In this document: positions 36,090 to 44,260 of the stretch, one piece after another
How the letters are laid out: each line of letters opens with the position of its first letter
Position numbering within the stretch: position 1 is the stretch's first letter
NCBI GenBank assembly: GCA_964615375.1
Contig: CAZTOW010000025.1
Span: 62,001-126,000, forward strand
Direction: 5' to 3'
Source of the DNA: CAZKWG01 sp964615375
Lineage (GTDB): Bacteria > Myxococcota_A > UBA796 > CAZKWG01
DNA: 64,000 bases
The notes under the pieces: generated by a model
What the model saw: the letters and a program-made list of their open reading frames with translations, nothing else
Databases searched by the model: none
Told to the model about the DNA's origin: nothing
Position numbers and translations under genes: made by a program

Positions 36090-36208
36090 GCGCCGCGGTG
36101 GAGGAGCTCAACCGCGTCAGGCTACGCGTGGTCTGGAGCCAGGAGGAGCTCGAGGAGGCCTGGCTCTGCGCCTGGGCGGACGAGGCGTTGGACAGCCCGA
36201 TCGCGTGA
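36086..36208 (+). CDS. 40-aa protein coupled to the pentapeptide-repeat gene
   Basis: A GTG start overlaps the preceding stop by 4 nt. The peptide is one acidic helix (VVWSQEELEEAWLCAWADEA). The coupling and coding-like composition support a real small gene; the function is unknown. Confidence 0.45.
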   Translation: MSAAVEELNRVRLRVVWSQEELEEAWLCAWADEALDSPIA

Positions 36209-36268
36209 GCCTCGTGGCCAGCGCCCTTTCCCGACGCTGCTTGACACGCTCCTGTAGCGCGACCATTG

Positions 36269-36288
36269 TACCGAACGTTCGGTATAAT
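36269..36288 (+). promoter_or_regulatory. TetR-type operator overlapping a TATAAT -10 box
   Basis: TACCGAACGTTCGGTA (36269-36284) is a perfect 16-bp palindrome of the ACCGxxCGxxCGGT kind used by TetR regulators. A perfect -10 hexamer TATAAT at 36283-36288 overlaps its right edge, so binding would block the promoter of the gene at 36363 and of the TetR gene behind it. Confidence 0.85.
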
Positions 36289-36362
36289 ACATCCCAAGCA
36301 CCAGCCCGACGACGCAGATCCCCCAAGAGACCACCATCCTCGCAGCCAATCCCGGAGCACCC

Positions 36363-36986
36363 ATGGGCCACAAGTACCTGGAGATCCTCAGCACCCCGGC
36401 CGTCCAGGCCGCCCGCGTCGCCTGGGACGGCGTGGACCGCTACGCGGGCGCGTCTGAAGGCCCCGACTACAACGACCGCCTCGGGCCCGCCGAGGCCGCC
36501 TTCATCTCCGCGCGGGACGGCTTCTACCTGGCCTCGGTCAGCGCGTCGGGCTGGCCCTACATCCAGTTCCGCGGCGGCCCACCGGGCTTTCTCCGTGTGC
36601 TCGACGAGACCACGCTGGGCTTCGCGGACTTCCGCGGCAACCGCCAGTACCTGACCGTGGGCAACGTGGCGCAGGACGACCGGGTGGCCCTCTTCCTGAT
36701 GGACTACGCGCGGCGGAGGCGGCTGAAGGTGCTGGGGCGCATGAGCTTCGTGGAAGACCCTGATCTCCTCTCCCAGCTCGCCGTCCCGGGCTACGCGGCG
36801 AAGGTGGAGCGCGCGGCGCGGATCGCGGTGGTCGGCTTCGACTGGAACTGCCCTCAGCACATCCCGCCGCGCTTCACCGAGGCGGAGATCGCCGCCGCCG
36901 CCGCCCCGCTTCATCGCCGCATCGCGGAGTTGGAGGCAGAGAACCAGCGCCTGCGCGCGGTAGCCTCTACGGGCTCCATCGGATAG
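36363..36986 (+). CDS. pyridoxamine-5'-phosphate-oxidase-like flavin-binding protein
   Basis: The 207-aa protein has the split-barrel fold signatures ARDGFYLASVSASGWPYIQF and GFADFRGNRQYLTVGNVAQ, followed by RLKVLGRM. Such proteins bind FMN or F420 and reduce small oxidants or drugs. A C-terminal helix (HRRIAELEAENQRLRAVA) looks like a short coiled coil for dimerisation. It is the first gene after a TetR operator and sits 9 bp before the TetR gene, so it is the likely regulated enzyme. Confidence 0.85.
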   Translation: MGHKYLEILSTPAVQAARVAWDGVDRYAGASEGPDYNDRLGPAEAAFISARDGFYLASVSASGWPYIQFRGGPPGFLRVLDETTLGFADFRGNRQYLTVGNVAQDDRVALFLMDYARRRRLKVLGRMSFVEDPDLLSQLAVPGYAAKVERAARIAVVGFDWNCPQHIPPRFTEAEIAAAAAPLHRRIAELEAENQRLRAVASTGSIG

Positions 36987-36995
36987 CTGCCCCCC

Positions 36996-37598
36996 GTGCC
37001 CCCACCCAAGATCAGCCGCGAAGAGGTCATGGACCGGCTCCTGGAGACCTTCCGGGCCAGCGGCTACGACGGCGCCTCCCTCGCCGAGCTCTCGGCCGCC
37101 ACCGGGCTCGGACGATCGAGCCTCTACCACTACTTTCCCAACGGGAAGGAGGATATGGCGCTGAGGGTGCTGGAGCACCTGAGCGTGGAGCTGGAGCGCG
37201 CGCTCCTGGCCCCGCTGCGCGGTCCAGGCTCCCCGGAGGAGCGCCTGGAGGACATGCTCCGCGTGCTCGACACGTTCTACGACGGCGGGCGGAAGGCCTG
37301 CCTGCTGGAGCGCCTCTGCGCCAGCGTGGACCGCGCCCGCTTCGCCCGCCCGCTCGCCGGGACCTTCGCGGCCTGGCTGGACGCGCTCGGCGCCCTGTAC
37401 ATGGACGCCGGATGGTCGGAGGAGGAGGCCCGAAGCATGGCCGAGGACGCGGTCGCCCGGGTGGAGGGCGCGCTGGTCCTCGCCGCGGGCACGGGCGAGC
37501 CCGCCGTCTTCGGCCGCGCCCTGGCGCGGATCCGGCGGACGCTGCGCTCGTCCGTCGAGGGCCTCGACGCGAGCGGACAGGTCTCCGGCGCGCGCTGA
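36996..37598 (+). CDS. TetR/AcrR-family repressor
   Basis: This 200-aa regulator uses a GTG start. The N-terminal HTH reads GYDGASLAELSAATGLGRSS followed by LYHYFPNGKEDM, the hallmark of TetR proteins. The C-terminal ligand domain resembles the YcdC/LmrA-type subgroup (CLLERLCAS). It is in an operon with the pyridoxamine-oxidase-like gene, behind the palindromic operator at 36269, so autoregulation is likely. Confidence 0.92.
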   Translation: MPPPKISREEVMDRLLETFRASGYDGASLAELSAATGLGRSSLYHYFPNGKEDMALRVLEHLSVELERALLAPLRGPGSPEERLEDMLRVLDTFYDGGRKACLLERLCASVDRARFARPLAGTFAAWLDALGALYMDAGWSEEEARSMAEDAVARVEGALVLAAGTGEPAVFGRALARIRRTLRSSVEGLDASGQVSGAR

Positions 37599-37608
37599 CG
37601 AGGCCCGC

Positions 37609-39156
37609 TCAGCCCGGACAGGCCCGCACCACCTCCACGACCATCCTCCCGTCGGACAGGATCGCCCCCTCCCCCGTCGCGTCCCCATAGGCCCAGCTTG
37701 AGCCCTCCAGCAGCGGGTGCATGACCGGCACGGCGCGCCCGCCCTCCAGCACCACGACCTGCTCGCCCATGAGCCAGATCCGCCCGCAGCCGTCCTGCGC
37801 GACCCGGGAGATCTTCAGGGTGGGGTCCTCCAGGAGCAGCTCGTCCCCGCGACGCAGCGCGTGGCCGTCCCAGACCAGCAGGCCCTCGGGGCTGGCGCCA
37901 ACGGCGACACGCTCGGCGACCAGATCCAGTCTGGCGGGGCTCCATCGCCAGAGCTTCTGGTGCGCCCAGCTGTAGAGGTGCTCCTGGTCCAGGGCGCGAA
38001 GCCCCGGGAGGTAGACCGGGAGCGAGAAGCCGAGGTCGACCCAACGTCGGCCGTCCCAGGCGCGCGCCTGCTCGCCGTCCGGACCAGGCCCCCACCACCG
38101 CCCGTCGGGGCCCAGGAAGACGCGGTCCAGGTTCAGGTCCCGGCCGCCTTCGAGGACGGCGGGGAGCCGGAGCTGCTCCTCCAGGGTGGAGCCGGTCCAC
38201 CGGGAGACGAGGAGGGCCCGACCCTGGCCGCGCAGCCCGAAGAGCTCTCCACCCGGCCCCGGGACCCAGACGCTGTCCCCAGGGAGCTCCGCCCAACCCT
38301 CGGCACCCAGCAGCGCGCCGCCCTCGCGAGGCGCCAGGACAGGGAGCGCGGCGAGACCCCAGCGGGTCTGCAACAGCTCGCGCCCCTCGAGGTCCAGCTC
38401 ACCGGGTATCTCCGTGCCCTTCGGGGCCCTCAACGCCTGCGCGCCCGGCGACCGGCCCGGGGTCGCGCAGCTCGGGTCTACCTGCCCCCCGGGGTCCGCG
38501 GGATCGGGTACCGGCACGACGCAGGCGCCGTACTCCCCGTGCGCCCACGTCCCCAGGACCTGGAGCTCTCCCTCGAAGTCGACGAGTCGACGGGCGTGAA
38601 AGGGTGTGAGGACCAGCGGCTCTATCTGTGCCGTGGCGGGATCGAGGCGGAACACGACATCCTTCGAGACCCCATAGAGCCGCCCTTCGAAGGCGAGCAG
38701 ATGATGGATGTCACCCTCGCCCTGCTGTTGCAGCAACAGCGGAGCCTGCCCGAGCCGCTGAATCGCGACCCCCTCCGCCAGCTTCACCTGGGCCACCAGG
38801 CCCCCCTGCCAGGGCGTCGCCAGCGTCGGGGACGGCGCGAAGCGGCCCACCTCCCCCGTCGGCGAGAGCACCCGACCGTCCTCGCACAGACGCAGGTCGC
38901 CGACGAGATCGGAGACCCGGCAGTCCAGGAAGTGGCCCAACAGCGCGCCGTCCGGGCCGCGCCGCGCGACGACGCCCGACTCCAGCAGCTCCCAGACCTC
39001 GTCGCCGACGCTCACCCGCTCCTGGACGTCCCAGTGTACAAGGTGCAGGCGCAGGACGGCGCCCTCGGCCTGCACCTCCACCGGGGCCCAGGCGGGCGCG
39101 AGCTCCTGTGCGAAAACACACAGAGACAGCGCGCCCAGCGTCCAGAGCGCGAGCAT
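37609..39156 (-). CDS. secreted beta-propeller-like protein
   Basis: The 515-aa product has a signal peptide (ALWTLGALSLCVFAQ). The mature part is Trp/Gly/Asp-rich with repeated strands such as GRLYGVSKDVVFRLDP and DGCGRIWLMGEQVVVLEG, as in sensor-type (two-component regulator) propellers, but without a signalling domain. It is the last gene of the ArsR-led operon, 3 bp after the cysteine synthase. The role is unknown. Confidence 0.65.
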   Translation of the reverse strand: MLALWTLGALSLCVFAQELAPAWAPVEVQAEGAVLRLHLVHWDVQERVSVGDEVWELLESGVVARRGPDGALLGHFLDCRVSDLVGDLRLCEDGRVLSPTGEVGRFAPSPTLATPWQGGLVAQVKLAEGVAIQRLGQAPLLLQQQGEGDIHHLLAFEGRLYGVSKDVVFRLDPATAQIEPLVLTPFHARRLVDFEGELQVLGTWAHGEYGACVVPVPDPADPGGQVDPSCATPGRSPGAQALRAPKGTEIPGELDLEGRELLQTRWGLAALPVLAPREGGALLGAEGWAELPGDSVWVPGPGGELFGLRGQGRALLVSRWTGSTLEEQLRLPAVLEGGRDLNLDRVFLGPDGRWWGPGPDGEQARAWDGRRWVDLGFSLPVYLPGLRALDQEHLYSWAHQKLWRWSPARLDLVAERVAVGASPEGLLVWDGHALRRGDELLLEDPTLKISRVAQDGCGRIWLMGEQVVVLEGGRAVPVMHPLLEGSSWAYGDATGEGAILSDGRMVVEVVRACPG

Positions 39157-39159
39157 CGC

Positions 39160-40155
39160 CTAGGCTCGCTCTTCCGCGGGGCTCGCCCCGAATATCTCCT
39201 GCATCCAGGGCTTCGCGCGGTAGCGATCCCAGCCGTCGGGCAGCACCGTGACCACCGGGCCGCTGAGCCCCCCACGCGCCGCCACCCGCAGCGCCGCCAC
39301 GACGTTGGTGCCCGCGGACCCGCCGACCAGCAGGCCCTCCTCGCGCACCAGGCGCCGCACCATGGCGAAGCTCTCGGCGTCGCTCACGCGCTCGGCGGCG
39401 TCGATGAGCTCGCGGTGCAGGTTCCCAGGGGGCTCGCTCGCGCCAATGCCCTCGACCGCATACGAGCCGTCCGGGCCCAGCACCCCGGTCTCCACCCAGT
39501 CCGCCAGGGCCGAGCCCACCGGGTCGGCCAGCACCACCCGAACCCCCGGACACGCGGCCTTGAGCCGACGCCCGACGCCGGTGATCGTCCCGCCCGTGCC
39601 CGCCCCCGCCACAAAGGCGCCGACCCGCCCGCCAGTCTGCGCCAGGATCTCCGCGCCGGTGGTCCGCTCATGGACGTCGACGTTGGCCGGGTTGTTGAAC
39701 TGGTCCGTCAGGAACCAGCCCCTCTCCTGGGCCATGCGCGCGGCCACGTTGCGGAAGTTGCGGGGGTCGGACGGCGGCGCGTTGGGCGTGATCACCACCT
39801 CCGCCCCCAGCATGGCGAGCGCGACCCGCTTGTCCATGGACATCTTCTCGGGCATCACGCACACCAGCCCATAGCCCCGCGCCGCCGCCACCAGCGCGAG
39901 CCCCACGCCCGTGTTGCCCGCCGTGGCCTCGATCAGCGTCATCCCCGGCCGCAGCAGCCCGCGCGCCTCGGCGTCGTCCACGATGGCCAGCGCGAGCCGA
40001 TCCTTGACCGAGCCCCCCGGGTTCAGGTGCTCGCACTTGACCAGCACTGGCACCGGCAGCCCCGCCCCGATCCGCTTCAGCGGCACGAGCGGGGTGTCTC
40101 CGATGGCGTCGAGCAGGCTCCCCAGGGGAGGGCGGGTCGGGAGGGACGGGGTCAT
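39160..40155 (-). CDS. PLP-dependent cysteine synthase / cystathionine beta-synthase-type enzyme
   Basis: The 331-aa enzyme carries NPGGSVKDRLAL (Schiff-base Lys), EATAGNTGVGLALVAAARG (substrate loop), GAGTGGTITGVGRRLK (phosphate cradle) and GGSAGTNVV. These place it in the CysK/CBS group. The ATAGNTG form is shared with MccA-like O-acetylserine-dependent cystathionine beta-synthases. There is no C-terminal CBS pair. It overlaps the upstream membrane-protein gene by 4 nt, within an operon led by an ArsR regulator, so it may serve a thiol or metal response. Confidence 0.9.
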   Translation of the reverse strand: MTPSLPTRPPLGSLLDAIGDTPLVPLKRIGAGLPVPVLVKCEHLNPGGSVKDRLALAIVDDAEARGLLRPGMTLIEATAGNTGVGLALVAAARGYGLVCVMPEKMSMDKRVALAMLGAEVVITPNAPPSDPRNFRNVAARMAQERGWFLTDQFNNPANVDVHERTTGAEILAQTGGRVGAFVAGAGTGGTITGVGRRLKAACPGVRVVLADPVGSALADWVETGVLGPDGSYAVEGIGASEPPGNLHRELIDAAERVSDAESFAMVRRLVREEGLLVGGSAGTNVVAALRVAARGGLSGPVVTVLPDGWDRYRAKPWMQEIFGASPAEERA

Positions 40156-40646
40156 CGGGGCTCCTGCTCAACGGAACGTCTCGCGCGGTCGCGGGCCATC
40201 GCGTCCTGTATCTCCCAGACCAGCCGCGAGACCGCCAGCGCCGCCCAGGCGACGAGCACTTCGAAGTTTCGCGCGAAGTTGTTCCCCGCGTCCAGACAGT
40301 CCACCTCGGGGGGCAGGCCGAGCAGGCCGCCACAGTAGCAGTGGTCCTGGTAGGCGATCAGGTAGAGACCGGCACCCAGCGTGAACAGAACGGATCCGCC
40401 GATCCGAAATGCCCCCATCCAGAAGCCGCTCCGGTCCTCGGGCGAGAACACCCGCCGGTTCACCCCCTGCCAGACCGCGTCCACCACCACGAACAGGACG
40501 GGGAGGTAGAGCAGGCTGAGCGGCGAGTAGAGGACGGCCTCCGGGAGGCAGGGGGGCATCGCGGGGTACACCCGCGCCGCCTGCCCTCCCCGGAAGAAGG
40601 CGGCGAGCGCGAGGAGGAGCAGCGCGGCCCGTGTCACCCGACCCAT
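40152..40646 (-). CDS. small multi-pass membrane protein (164 aa)
   Basis: ATG 40646 is favoured (GRVTRAALLLLALAAFFRGG). There are three to four hydrophobic helices, one containing LLYLPVLFVVVDAVWQG, and a Cys-rich external loop (QDHCYCGGLLGLPPEVDC). The gene overlaps the cysteine synthase by 4 nt and follows the SRPBCC gene after 7 bp. The Cys pairs are intriguing beside a Cys-making enzyme, but no function is assigned. Confidence 0.65.
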   Translation of the reverse strand: MGRVTRAALLLLALAAFFRGGQAARVYPAMPPCLPEAVLYSPLSLLYLPVLFVVVDAVWQGVNRRVFSPEDRSGFWMGAFRIGGSVLFTLGAGLYLIAYQDHCYCGGLLGLPPEVDCLDAGNNFARNFEVLVAWAALAVSRLVWEIQDAMARDRARRSVEQEPR

Positions 40647-40653
40647 GGCCACA

Positions 40654-41061
40654 TCATAGCTGGTCCAGCAGCCCCTCGAGGCGCTCCACCACCCGGCCCT
40701 CCCAGCCGCCGCGCAGGCCCTCAAAGGCGCCGCGCTGACGTGGATCGTCAAGATCGAAGGGCCCGTGCTCGATGACGAGGCGGGTGTGCTCGCCCTCGGG
40801 CTCCAGGCGCCAGCTCACCGTGGTGTCCAGCCCCCCGGCCCGCCAGGAGAAGCGCAGGAGGCGCTCGGGCTCGACGGCCAGCACCTGGCACTGGATGGTC
40901 CCCCAGGCGCCCGCGTCCATGGTGAAGCCCGCGCCGGGTTCGGCGCGGAGATCCGTGGTGGGCATGAGCCAGCGGCTCACCTGCGCCGGGTCGGTGATCA
41001 TGGCCCACACCCGGCCGACGGGGTGGCGGAGCAGGCGGCTGGTCTGGATGGTCGCGGTCAT
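40654..41061 (-). CDS. SRPBCC/AHSA1-domain protein
   Basis: The 135-aa START-like small-ligand-binding protein begins TIQTSRLLRHPVGRVWAMIT and contains WLMPTTDLRAEPGAGFTMDA and the helix GAFEGLRGGWEGRVVERLEG, as in Aha1-C-terminal-type proteins. It overlaps the ArsR gene by 4 nt. ArsR-SRPBCC gene pairs are very common in bacteria, and the pairing is a conserved cassette of largely unknown ligand. Confidence 0.9.
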   Translation of the reverse strand: MTATIQTSRLLRHPVGRVWAMITDPAQVSRWLMPTTDLRAEPGAGFTMDAGAWGTIQCQVLAVEPERLLRFSWRAGGLDTTVSWRLEPEGEHTRLVIEHGPFDLDDPRQRGAFEGLRGGWEGRVVERLEGLLDQL

Positions 41062-41369
41062 CGGGGCTCCTGGTTCATGAGATCCTCCAGCCGGTCGAGG
41101 CCGGAGGACCAGAATTGTTCGTAGGTCGCCAGCCAGTCGCTCGCCGCCCGCAGCGGGCGCGCGTCCAGGTGGTAGTAGTTCTCCCGCCCGCGCGCCTCCT
41201 CGCGCACGAGGCCCGCCACCCGCAGCACCCGCAGGTGCTCGGAGATGGCGGGGCGCCCCCGCGGGAAGTGGGCGGCGAGCGCCCGGACCGGCTGAGGGCC
41301 CGCGCGGAGCAGGCCCAGGAGATCACGGCGGATGGGGTTGGCGAGCGCGTCGAAGACGTCGTGGGTCAT
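41058..41369 (-). CDS. ArsR-family transcriptional regulator
   Basis: ATG 41369 has GGAG close upstream; 103 aa. The winged helix is typical: FDALANPIRRDLLGLLRAG, then RPAISEHLRVLRVAGLVREE and YYHLDARPL. There is no obvious Cys metal site, so it belongs to the metal-free ArsR/SRPBCC type rather than arsenic sensors. A 34-bp inverted repeat lies 12 bp upstream and is the likely autoregulatory operator. Confidence 0.93.
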   Translation of the reverse strand: MTHDVFDALANPIRRDLLGLLRAGPQPVRALAAHFPRGRPAISEHLRVLRVAGLVREEARGRENYYHLDARPLRAASDWLATYEQFWSSGLDRLEDLMNQEPR

Positions 41370-41381
41370 GCGCTCCAATTA

Positions 41382-41415
41382 GTCGAAACAATTCGACGTG
41401 TCGAATTGTTTCGAC
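41382..41415. promoter_or_regulatory. 16-2-16 inverted repeat, candidate ArsR operator
   Basis: GTCGAAACAATTCGAC (41382-41397) and GTCGAATTGTTTCGAC (41400-41415) are exact reverse complements separated by GT. Each arm also holds a smaller GTCGAA/TTCGAC repeat. The element is AT-rich against its surroundings and sits between the upstream gene's stop and the ArsR start. Confidence 0.8.
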
Positions 41416-41434
41416 GAATAACTCCTCCCAGCCC

Positions 41435-41866
41435 TCAGATCTCCAGCGACAGCGGGTCCTCCGCCCGGAGCTGCGCGGCCAGCCCCATCATGTCGGCGTA
41501 GTTCCAGATCTCGCGCACCCGGCCCGCGTGGATGTGCAGGAGCTCGATCCCCTCCAGGTGGACCATGCGATGCGAGGCGGGGATGCCCAGGAAGGGCCCA
41601 CGCTGCACGGCGTCGAAGTGGTAGCGGATCACGGCCCGATCCGGGGAGACCACCAGCTCGTCCAGGACCCAGATCACGCCGGGGAAGGCCTCGTAGCACA
41701 TCTCCATGACCTCACGGAAGGCGGCGATCCCCCGGATGTCGCCCACGCGGAGGTGGCTGACCAGGTCCTCGGCGAGCGCGTCGGTGAGCGCGTCCAGGCG
41801 GCGCTCGTTCAGCAGCTCGGTGTACAGCAGGGCGAGGCGCCGGGCCTCGGCGGTTGCGTCGCTCAT
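41435..41866 (-). CDS. SnoaL-like ester-cyclase-fold protein
   Basis: The 143-aa NTF2-like protein shows FREVMEMCYEAFPGVIWVLD, AVIRYHFDAVQRGPFLGIPA and IWNYADMMGLAAQL, the core of the SnoaL polyketide-cyclase family. It is predicted to be cytoplasmic. Its start overlaps the stop of the two-winged-helix/GAF regulator by 4 nt. Its fold is shared with the exported SnoaL protein two genes upstream, so the operon contains an internal and an exported version. Confidence 0.85.
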   Translation of the reverse strand: MSDATAEARRLALLYTELLNERRLDALTDALAEDLVSHLRVGDIRGIAAFREVMEMCYEAFPGVIWVLDELVVSPDRAVIRYHFDAVQRGPFLGIPASHRMVHLEGIELLHIHAGRVREIWNYADMMGLAAQLRAEDPLSLEI

Positions 41867-43005
41867 GGGTTGCCTCGAGGGAAGGCCGCAGCGGCGATGG
41901 CCGCGAGGGAGACGAAGACCGCCTCGTGGCGGTCGGTGTGGTGACCGGGGCTGAGATCCTCGCTGTCGAGGACGCCGACGACCCGGCCGCGCGCCAGGAT
42001 GGGCACGGCGAGCTCGGAGCGTGCGGGGAAGAGGTCCTGCATGTAACGCGGATCATCACGGACATCGGCGACCCGGATGGGCCTCCCCTGCGCCGCCGCG
42101 ACGCCCACCAGCCCCTGCCCGAGAGCCTGTCGCAGGGGCGCGCGCACGCTCCCGTCCGGGGCCAGCTTGGGCCCGTGCGCCGCGACCTGAAGGAGCGAGT
42201 CTCCCTCCCGCAGGTAGACCACGCAGTCGCTCACGCCCCCGGCCAGGCCCAGGTGCCGGGCGACCGAGCGCAGCGCCTCGCGGTGCGCGGCCTCCTCCCT
42301 CGGGGCGGGCGCGGGGCGGGCCGCGAGCCGGTAGCCCAGCTCGCGCCGGGACTCCAGGAAGCGCGGGCTCCGAGCGTCCTCCTCGATCTTCTGGCGCAGC
42401 CGGTAGACGAGGCTGGTCAGCGCGCCGAGCTGACCCCGCAGGCCGACGGCGTTGGCCAGCCGCTCAGGGCTCACCCAGCCGCCCTCCGCGCTCAGCAGCC
42501 GCTCCAGGACGAGGCGCTCCTTGACCGTGAGCGCGCCGCCGTCGCTCAGCGATCCCGTGGCGAGATCCACGCTGCGCTCGCCGAGGATCAGCGGGGGGCG
42601 AGCCGGGGCCTCCGCCGCCACCACCTCCGCCTCGCTCCAGCCCGCCTCGGGCACCAGGCGGTAGCCGTAGCCGTGAACCGTGAGCAGGATGCGCGGTGAG
42701 GAGGGATCGCGCTCGATCTTCCTCCGCAGGCGGACCACCGAGGCGTCCACGGCCCGCGAGAGGCTGGCGCCCCGGTGCCCCCAGACCTCGATCAGGAGCT
42801 GGTCCCGATCCACGTCCTGGCCCGGCCGCGCCGCGAGGTGCTCCAGCAGGCGCGCCTCGCCCGCGGTCAACGCCACGCTCCGGCCGTCCAGGCGCACGAA
42901 GCGGTGGCGCACGAGATCCACCGTGCCCGTCGCGAGCCGGAGCGGAGCGCCGATCGGGTTCGCCATCACGAGGGGCTCTATCGCGCGGACGATGGCGGCG
43001 CTCAC
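41863..43005 (-). CDS. regulator with two OmpR/PhoB-type winged helices and a GAF domain
   Basis: I start at GTG 43005 (380 aa) because it forms a GTGA overlap with the upstream stop; ATG 42966 is the alternative. Domain 1 (about 25-110) is a Trans_reg_C domain ending HGYGYRLV. Domain 2 (about 130-215) is a second one ending ESRRELGYRL. Domain 3 (about 235-380) is a GAF domain (AVPILARGRVVGVLDSEDLS). No receiver domain is present. Two DNA-binding domains in one chain would let a monomer grip a direct or inverted repeat, with a ligand or redox input from GAF. Confidence 0.82.
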   Translation of the reverse strand: MSAAIVRAIEPLVMANPIGAPLRLATGTVDLVRHRFVRLDGRSVALTAGEARLLEHLAARPGQDVDRDQLLIEVWGHRGASLSRAVDASVVRLRRKIERDPSSPRILLTVHGYGYRLVPEAGWSEAEVVAAEAPARPPLILGERSVDLATGSLSDGGALTVKERLVLERLLSAEGGWVSPERLANAVGLRGQLGALTSLVYRLRQKIEEDARSPRFLESRRELGYRLAARPAPAPREEAAHREALRSVARHLGLAGGVSDCVVYLREGDSLLQVAAHGPKLAPDGSVRAPLRQALGQGLVGVAAAQGRPIRVADVRDDPRYMQDLFPARSELAVPILARGRVVGVLDSEDLSPGHHTDRHEAVFVSLAAIAAAAFPRGNP

Positions 43006-43478
43006 TGGATCTGGGCGAAGAAGCCGTAGGCGTCGGAGTAATTCCAGGTGCGCAGGATGCGGCAGCTCCGTCGGTCGATCTCGTGCATCTCCATGCCGCG
43101 CCCCACGACCGTCTGGCCCCGGGCCACGAAGGTCAGGAAGTCGCTCTGGAAGGTGCCGGTGAAGCTGTACTCCAGGGCCACGCGATCGTCGTCGGCGACC
43201 ACCCGCACGAGGCTCCACTGCATGTCGGGGAAGGCGGCCCAGGCGGCGCCGGTGAGCCCCTGCCAGCCCGCGAGGTCGAAGCTCCCGTAGGGGCTCTCGA
43301 CGGCGTAGTCGGGGTCGAGGACGCCCGTCCAGTCGGTGAGGCGGTCGTTGAAGAGCGCGAGGTAGTCCTCCAGCAGCTCGTCCACGTCACAGCCGTGGTG
43401 GCCGTTGGAGCTGTGGGCGCCGCCCGCGCGCGCCGGCGGGGAGAGGGAGAGGATCGTCAGCGTGAGGATCGTGACCAT
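43002..43478 (-). CDS. exported SnoaL-like protein
   Basis: The 158-aa protein has a signal peptide (ILTLTILSLSPPARAG) and GGAG upstream. The mature part is NTF2/SnoaL-like (LLEDYLALFNDRLTDWTGVL, then ILRTWNYSDAYGFFAQIQ). A His-rich N-terminus (HSSNGHHGCD) could bind a metal. It is the first gene of a three-gene overlapping operon. Confidence 0.8.
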   Translation of the reverse strand: MVTILTLTILSLSPPARAGGAHSSNGHHGCDVDELLEDYLALFNDRLTDWTGVLDPDYAVESPYGSFDLAGWQGLTGAAWAAFPDMQWSLVRVVADDDRVALEYSFTGTFQSDFLTFVARGQTVVGRGMEMHEIDRRSCRILRTWNYSDAYGFFAQIQ

Positions 43479-43591
43479 GGGAGCCTCCAGGGTGGGGGTC
43501 TGTCGGACACCCCTCCTCTATGGACCGCCCCGACTCCCCTCCCCTCCCTGACACAGGCTGTAGCAGACGTGAGCGAGGCGCGAGCGAGGGC

Positions 43592-44260
43592 TCAGCGCGC
43601 GAGCCCACCCCAGCCCAGCTCCAGCCCGGCGTGGCTGGCCATGCCGAAGCTCCCCGCCCAGGCCGTCGCGTGCCAGCTCCCCAGCTCTGCGCGCCAGGAG
43701 AGCATCGGCATGGGCCCCAGCAGCCCCAGGCGCGCGGTGTGACGCTGCCCGAGGTCCAGGCTCAGCCCCAGCTCCGTGGCGAACAGATTGTCCAACACAG
43801 ACAGCGCAGACAGCCTCGTCTCGACGCTCTGGGCGGGGAAGATCTGCGCGCCCAGGACGGGCAGGAACAGGTCGAAGCGGCGCCGCCCGCCGGCCTCCAG
43901 CGCGAGGCCCAGGCGCCCGGTGATCCGGTGGTCCAGCGGGCTGGGGCCCAGGTGCTCCACCGCCATCAGCGCCGGCCCGAGGCGGAGGCGCTCCCGCTCG
44001 AGCGCGCGCCAGCCCGCCCCCGCCGTGAAGAAGAGCTCGGGCTCGCTGGGGAACCAGCCGCTCACGGTCCCGGTGAGGGTCCAGCCGGCGGCGGGCTCGG
44101 AGGCCACGGACGCGCGGAGGCCGGGGATGAGATTGTCCTGTCGCGCGATCAGCGCCGGCCCGAGCCCCAGATCCAGCCGCGGGAGCTCGGAGACCGTGGG
44201 CGCGTACAGGGAGGGCGCGGCCAGCGCCGCCGAGAAGCTCAGGAGCGAGGCGGCGATCAT
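43592..44260 (-). CDS. outer-membrane beta-barrel-like protein
   Basis: The 222-aa product has a signal peptide (IAASLLSFSAALAAP), followed by alternating hydrophobic strands rich in Gly and aromatic residues (LDLGLGPALI, TLTGTVSGWF, AGLELGWGGLAR). This looks like a small beta-barrel. Its start overlaps the VCBS lipoprotein gene by 4 nt, so the two surface proteins are made together. Confidence 0.65.
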   Translation of the reverse strand: MIAASLLSFSAALAAPSLYAPTVSELPRLDLGLGPALIARQDNLIPGLRASVASEPAAGWTLTGTVSGWFPSEPELFFTAGAGWRALERERLRLGPALMAVEHLGPSPLDHRITGRLGLALEAGGRRRFDLFLPVLGAQIFPAQSVETRLSALSVLDNLFATELGLSLDLGQRHTARLGLLGPMPMLSWRAELGSWHATAWAGSFGMASHAGLELGWGGLAR

